Assembly (NCBI GenBank): GCA_039184335.1
Contig: JBCDBD010000015.1
Coordinates: forward strand, 1-64,000
Source: JBCDBD01 sp039184335
GTDB lineage: Bacteria > Bacteroidota > Bacteroidia > Flavobacteriales > Flavobacteriaceae
Reading direction: 5' to 3'
Length of the DNA stretch: 64,000 nt
How positions within the stretch are numbered: position 1 is the stretch's first letter; each line of letters starts with the position of its first letter. The position numbers and the translations under genes were made by a program. The notes beneath the pieces were generated by a model, which ran no database searches, was not told the origin of the DNA, and saw only the letters and a program-made list of their open reading frames with translations. Positions 60,853 through 64,000 of the stretch are shown here, in pieces.

Positions 60853-61733
60853 TAATTTTCTTTTTCCAACTGCTGCTTAAAGGTTTCTAAATTAGCCTTT
60901 ATTTTATCTTCTAACTCTGGTTCTTGCACATCTTTATATTTTTTTAACGCTTCAAGTAATATGCTGGCCACAATGACCCTTGCCGCTTTTTTGTTGTCAG
61001 CTGGCACTACATACCAAGGCGCATGGGGCTTTGAGGTCTTGATAATGGCTTCTTCATAGCAGGTCTGGTAGGCATCCCATACTTTTCGTTCCTTTAAATC
61101 CGCTTCGGAAAATTTCCAGTTTTTTTCCTTTAATCGGAGCCTACGCAACAACCTTTGCCGTTGCTCCTCTTTGGAGAGGTGTAAAAAGAATTTGAAAATA
61201 ACCGTACCATTTTCGGCAATATGTCTTTCAAAGTCATTGATTTGGCGGTATCGTTTTTCCCAAAAAGCTTCATCGATATCGGTGACATGCTCCACTCCCG
61301 GAATGTTTTCACCCAAAATATAACTCGGATGCACCTTGGTCACCAAGACGTTTTCATAATGGGTACGGTTGAAGACACTGAATTTACCACGTTCGGGCAG
61401 GGCAATGTAATGCCGCCATAGATAGTCGTGCTTTAACTCCAGTTCGGTTGGCACTTTAAAACTGTGTACCACGACCCCCCTAACATTAAAGTCTTTAAAG
61501 ACCTCACGAATCAGGCTGTCTTTACCTGAAGTGTCCATGCCTTGCAAGCAGACCAAAACCCCATACCTTCCATGCGCATAAAGGGTATCTTGAAATTTCC
61601 CCAAATCTTCACGGAGTTCTTCCAATTGTCTTTTCAGTTCTTTCTCGGAATGCCCAAAATCTTCAAGGGTTTTTATTTTGGCAAGTTGAATAGGACCATC
61701 GACCCTAAAGTTGTTACTCTCGATATGCTTCAT
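60852..61733 (-). CDS. polyphosphate kinase 2 family protein
   Basis: The 293-residue protein uses polyphosphate to phosphorylate nucleotides. Walker A is LQGMDTSGKDSLIREVF (about 63-79), followed by SFKVPTELELKHDYLWRHY and the Walker B/lid text FSVFNRTHYENVLVTKVHP. Arg-rich motifs near YRQINDFERHI and RQRLLRRLRL bind polyphosphate. The length and lid suit the class III (AMP/ADP) group, but subclass needs an alignment. No ppk1 or ppx gene is in the window. Confidence 0.93.
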   Translation of the reverse strand: MKHIESNNFRVDGPIQLAKIKTLEDFGHSEKELKRQLEELREDLGKFQDTLYAHGRYGVLVCLQGMDTSGKDSLIREVFKDFNVRGVVVHSFKVPTELELKHDYLWRHYIALPERGKFSVFNRTHYENVLVTKVHPSYILGENIPGVEHVTDIDEAFWEKRYRQINDFERHIAENGTVIFKFFLHLSKEEQRQRLLRRLRLKEKNWKFSEADLKERKVWDAYQTCYEEAIIKTSKPHAPWYVVPADNKKAARVIVASILLEALKKYKDVQEPELEDKIKANLETFKQQLEKEN

Positions 61734-61921
61734 GTAAGAAATATAGCCATTTTAACCTTATTGGCCATGAAGCTGGAAATTTTACATGAAGGCCTATCGT
61801 ATTTCATAATATGCCAATCATGGATGCTTTTGGGTTTTTCAACGACTTTATTGACCCGAAACCTTGTTGAAATCGTACCTTTAAGGGTGATTGGATTACG
61901 CATTATCCCAAATCTTGCGTT

Positions 61922-62656
61922 ATGATACTTAAGAACTTAATCGAAATAAGTCTTCTTTTTGGCTGCTTCAGCCTGTATCCACGTACAATACCCAATACAG
62001 ACAGCTGTGAATCGGTAGGCTCGAACATGGCATATATTAAGTCACAAACAGAAACTGCATTAAAAAAAGATGACCTTGACATGGCCAAGTATCATACCTA
62101 TAAGGCACTCAATGGAATTTGGAAGGCCAAAGCCAGTATTGAAAAATGCGGTTGTGCAGGTGTCATCGAGGGTATGCAAATGGCTTCTCAACATCTTAAG
62201 GAGGCTATAAGGACCTATTCCATTGAAGATTCCAAAACATTTTTACATATCGCGCTACAGCGTACATTGAGCAGTATAGTAGCCCTTAAAAAATTTGGGG
62301 CTCCAAAGAAAAGTAATTATAGGGACGATATCTTGACCATGAACACCCATAAAGGGGAAGAGGCAAAAAATGCCAGTGAGGTTTCTTTACTAAGACAAAC
62401 AGACATTATCGCACAAATAGAAAATAGCCTGTCAAAATTTGAAAGCTCTTTGTATGAAGTGGTAAGCATAACCGATTGTTACCAAGCCCGTGATTTTATT
62501 GAAGAAGTTCAAGGTAAAACGAGCAGAAAGCTGAACAATCCAGATATTTCTGAAGGCAAACAGTACTACCACAGCCGTGTTCTTGAAATAACCCAAGAGG
62601 CCCTGTTGAAACTACCTTCAAAATGTCCTACCAAAGGCTTACTTGCTCGCAAATAG
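61922..62656 (+). CDS. exported helical protein of unknown function
   Basis: The 244-residue protein starts MILKNLIEISLLFGCFSLYP, a weak signal peptide, and is then almost all helical and rich in Ser, Lys and Glu (AKYHTYKALNGIWKAKASIEKCGC, SQTDIIAQIENSLSKFESSLYEV in part). Three cysteines form C-G-C and a distal C. No domain is recognised. It converges on the NtrC-like gene, overlapping its end by 18 bases. Confidence 0.6.
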   Translation: MILKNLIEISLLFGCFSLYPRTIPNTDSCESVGSNMAYIKSQTETALKKDDLDMAKYHTYKALNGIWKAKASIEKCGCAGVIEGMQMASQHLKEAIRTYSIEDSKTFLHIALQRTLSSIVALKKFGAPKKSNYRDDILTMNTHKGEEAKNASEVSLLRQTDIIAQIENSLSKFESSLYEVVSITDCYQARDFIEEVQGKTSRKLNNPDISEGKQYYHSRVLEITQEALLKLPSKCPTKGLLARK

Positions 62657-63802
62657 CTTAACGTCTTCCTCAGAGACTTTCTTACCCCCCAGAATGATTA
62701 ACCGTTCCACCACATTTCGAAGCTCACGTATGTTACCGGTCCAATCATAACTTTTCAAGAGATCTATTGCCTTTACCGAAAAAATCTTTGGGGCATTGCC
62801 CTGTTCTATAGCGATTTTCTTTGAGAAATGATCGATCAGCAATGGAATATCACCCCTTCTACTGTTCAAATCGGGAACCTTGATCAAAATTACGGCAAGT
62901 CTATGGTACAGGTCTTCCCTAAACTTACCATCTGCAATTTCTTTTTTTAAGTCTTTATTGGTCGCGGCAATTACCCGCACATCAACTTTGATGTCTTTAT
63001 CAGAACCTACCCTTGATATTTTATTTTCTTGTAGGGCCCTTAGCACCTTGGCTTGGGCCGATAAGCTCATATCCCCGATTTCATCTAGGAAAATGGTTCC
63101 TTTGTTTGCGGCCTCAAATTTACCTGCCCTGTCTTTTACTGCTGAAGTAAATGCTCCTTTAACATGTCCGAAAAGCGCACTTTCAATCAATTCTGAAGGT
63201 ATTGCCGCACAATTCACTTCAATCAGGGGAGCAGTAGACCTTTGGCTTTTTTCATGGAGCCAATGGGCCACCAATTCCTTTCCTGTCCCATTGGAACCGG
63301 TTATAAGTACTCGGGCATCGGTGGGAGCTACTTTTTCGATTATCTCTTTTATGGCCCCAATTTCATCGCTTTCACCAATCATTTCATAACCCTTGCTGAC
63401 CTTTTTCTTAAGAATTTTGTTTTCCACAACCAATTCTTTACGATCCAATGCATTACGCACGGTGGTCAGCAGACGATTTAAATCTGGGGGTTTTGATATG
63501 TAATCAAACGCACCCAGGCGCATGGTGTTGACGGCAGTATCTAGATCACCATGCCCTGAAATCATGATAAAGGGAATCTCAGGTTTGATCTTGGTAGCGG
63601 CCTCCAATACCTCTACACCGTCCATTTTGGGCATTTTTATATCGCATAACACCAAATCAAAATCTTCTTTTTTGATGGTTTCGATACCTCTTAGACCATC
63701 CTCTGCTTCTTGTACTTTGTAAGTGTGATTTTCTTCGGTCAAAATCTTGACCAATACCCTTCGAATAGCAGATTCATCTTCAATAACCAATATTCTTGAC
63801 AT
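62639..63802 (-). CDS. NtrC-family sigma-54-dependent response regulator lacking the DNA-binding domain
   Basis: The 387-residue protein has a REC domain with phosphoacceptor Asp54 (LVLCDIKMPKMDG) and a central AAA+ domain: Walker A GSNGTGKE (169-176), GAFTSA (216-221, bases 63140-63157) where GAFTGA is usual, Walker B IFLDE, and an arginine finger region. It stops at EDVKLFASK, right after the AAA+ domain, without the Fis-type HTH. It therefore should not bind enhancer DNA directly in the usual way and may act from solution. The changed loop could affect contact with sigma-54. The sensor kinase is not in the window. Confidence 0.9.
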   Translation of the reverse strand: MSRILVIEDESAIRRVLVKILTEENHTYKVQEAEDGLRGIETIKKEDFDLVLCDIKMPKMDGVEVLEAATKIKPEIPFIMISGHGDLDTAVNTMRLGAFDYISKPPDLNRLLTTVRNALDRKELVVENKILKKKVSKGYEMIGESDEIGAIKEIIEKVAPTDARVLITGSNGTGKELVAHWLHEKSQRSTAPLIEVNCAAIPSELIESALFGHVKGAFTSAVKDRAGKFEAANKGTIFLDEIGDMSLSAQAKVLRALQENKISRVGSDKDIKVDVRVIAATNKDLKKEIADGKFREDLYHRLAVILIKVPDLNSRRGDIPLLIDHFSKKIAIEQGNAPKIFSVKAIDLLKSYDWTGNIRELRNVVERLIILGGKKVSEEDVKLFASK

Positions 63803-63811
63803 GAGCTTTAC

Positions 63812-64000
63812 TTAAAAGATTGAAATTTTGAAACCCCATCTAAGATAGATATTTGCTTCTTCATTGAGCAGAAATACATCATCACGGTCATCGTTGCGCA
63901 GCCTTCCCTCTTGTTCTATGGAACGACCGACCAATGCATAAACTGACATACTCTTCGAAATATTATACTGATAGCCCAAGGCACCTATCAATGCACTAAG
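63812..64000 (-). CDS. C-terminal part of an outer-membrane beta-barrel protein
   Basis: The frame from the window edge to a stop at 63812-63814 encodes 62 residues with alternating pattern and a final RWGFKISIF. Its terminal Phe is typical of the beta-signal read by BamA. Other strands are seen in LGYQYNISKSMSVYALVGR. The start lies outside the window. It ends 9 bases from the NtrC-like gene, on the same strand and upstream of it. Confidence 0.65.
   Translation of the reverse strand, partial: LSALIGALGYQYNISKSMSVYALVGRSIEQEGRLRNDDRDDVFLLNEEANIYLRWGFKISIF

Noticed and set aside
1..64000. CRISPR arrays, tRNA or rRNA genes
   Set aside because: No regularly spaced repeats, no tRNA T-loop/acceptor pairs outside coding sequence and no rRNA-like stretch were found by reading; a covariance-model search would be decisive.

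Overview
The window looks like a chromosomal segment of a marine-type member of the Flavobacteriaceae (Bacteroidota). Pointers are the moderate AT bias, TAnnTTTG promoter elements, lack of strong Shine-Dalgarno sequences, lipoproteins with an acidic CSDDDD tether, TonB receptors with an N-terminal carboxypeptidase-like domain, and lineage-typical families (DUF3276/PUR-like, DUF4856, DUF6686, DUF1573, long NusB). The species cannot be named from sequence alone. No rRNA, tRNA, CRISPR array or complete insertion sequence was seen.

Layout. 1-17.2 kb is mostly housekeeping: a possible transposase tail, a divergent TsaC/YrdC-family protein, CCA-adding enzyme, heme A synthase, an NdpA-like nucleoid protein, an ABC exporter pair, UvrB, Hsp20, a TerB-like protein, SucC, a Lon-N protein, LysA, a secreted thioredoxin and GuaB. 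17.2-41.3 kb is a dense iron/heme-type acquisition island. 41.3-54.2 kb returns to metabolism and stress genes: HMG-CoA lyase, LysE, PyrD, PepT, YajC, NusB, an ABC exporter, redox proteins, a GNAT gene broken by one stop codon, and a bacillithiol-transferase-like protein. 54.2-64 kb is accessory: two tiny paralogous membrane microproteins, a cyclophilin-FKBP fusion, a secreted NPP1/NLP-like cytolysin fused to a B-type lectin, a DUF5675 protein, an M28 peptidase, PPK2 and an NtrC-like regulator.

How the island fits together. Module A (17.3-29 kb) has three imelysin-family lipoproteins, a di-heme oxidoreductase, a DUF4856 lipoprotein, an HTTM membrane protein, a FecA-like TonB receptor and an 8-cysteine small protein with an internal duplication. 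Module B (29.3-41.3 kb) has two small membrane proteins, two PepSY membrane proteins and a third small membrane protein. These are followed by two tandem pairs of TonB receptor plus surface lipoprotein. Module B resembles the Bacteroides XusABC xenosiderophore system (receptor, DUF4374-type lipoprotein, PepSY reductase), with the receptor/lipoprotein pair duplicated. A recurring 23-bp AT-rich imperfect dyad that begins TATTTAGA lies beside promoter elements at the main transcription units. It is a good candidate for the Fur operator tying both modules into one regulon; that link is inference.

The observations most worth follow-up are the shared 23-bp operator-like element, the duplicated Xus-like cassette, the imelysin trio with divergent signature motifs, the NLP-lectin fusion, the paired microproteins, the TsaC-like protein with altered substrate-site motifs, and the amber-interrupted acetyltransferase.
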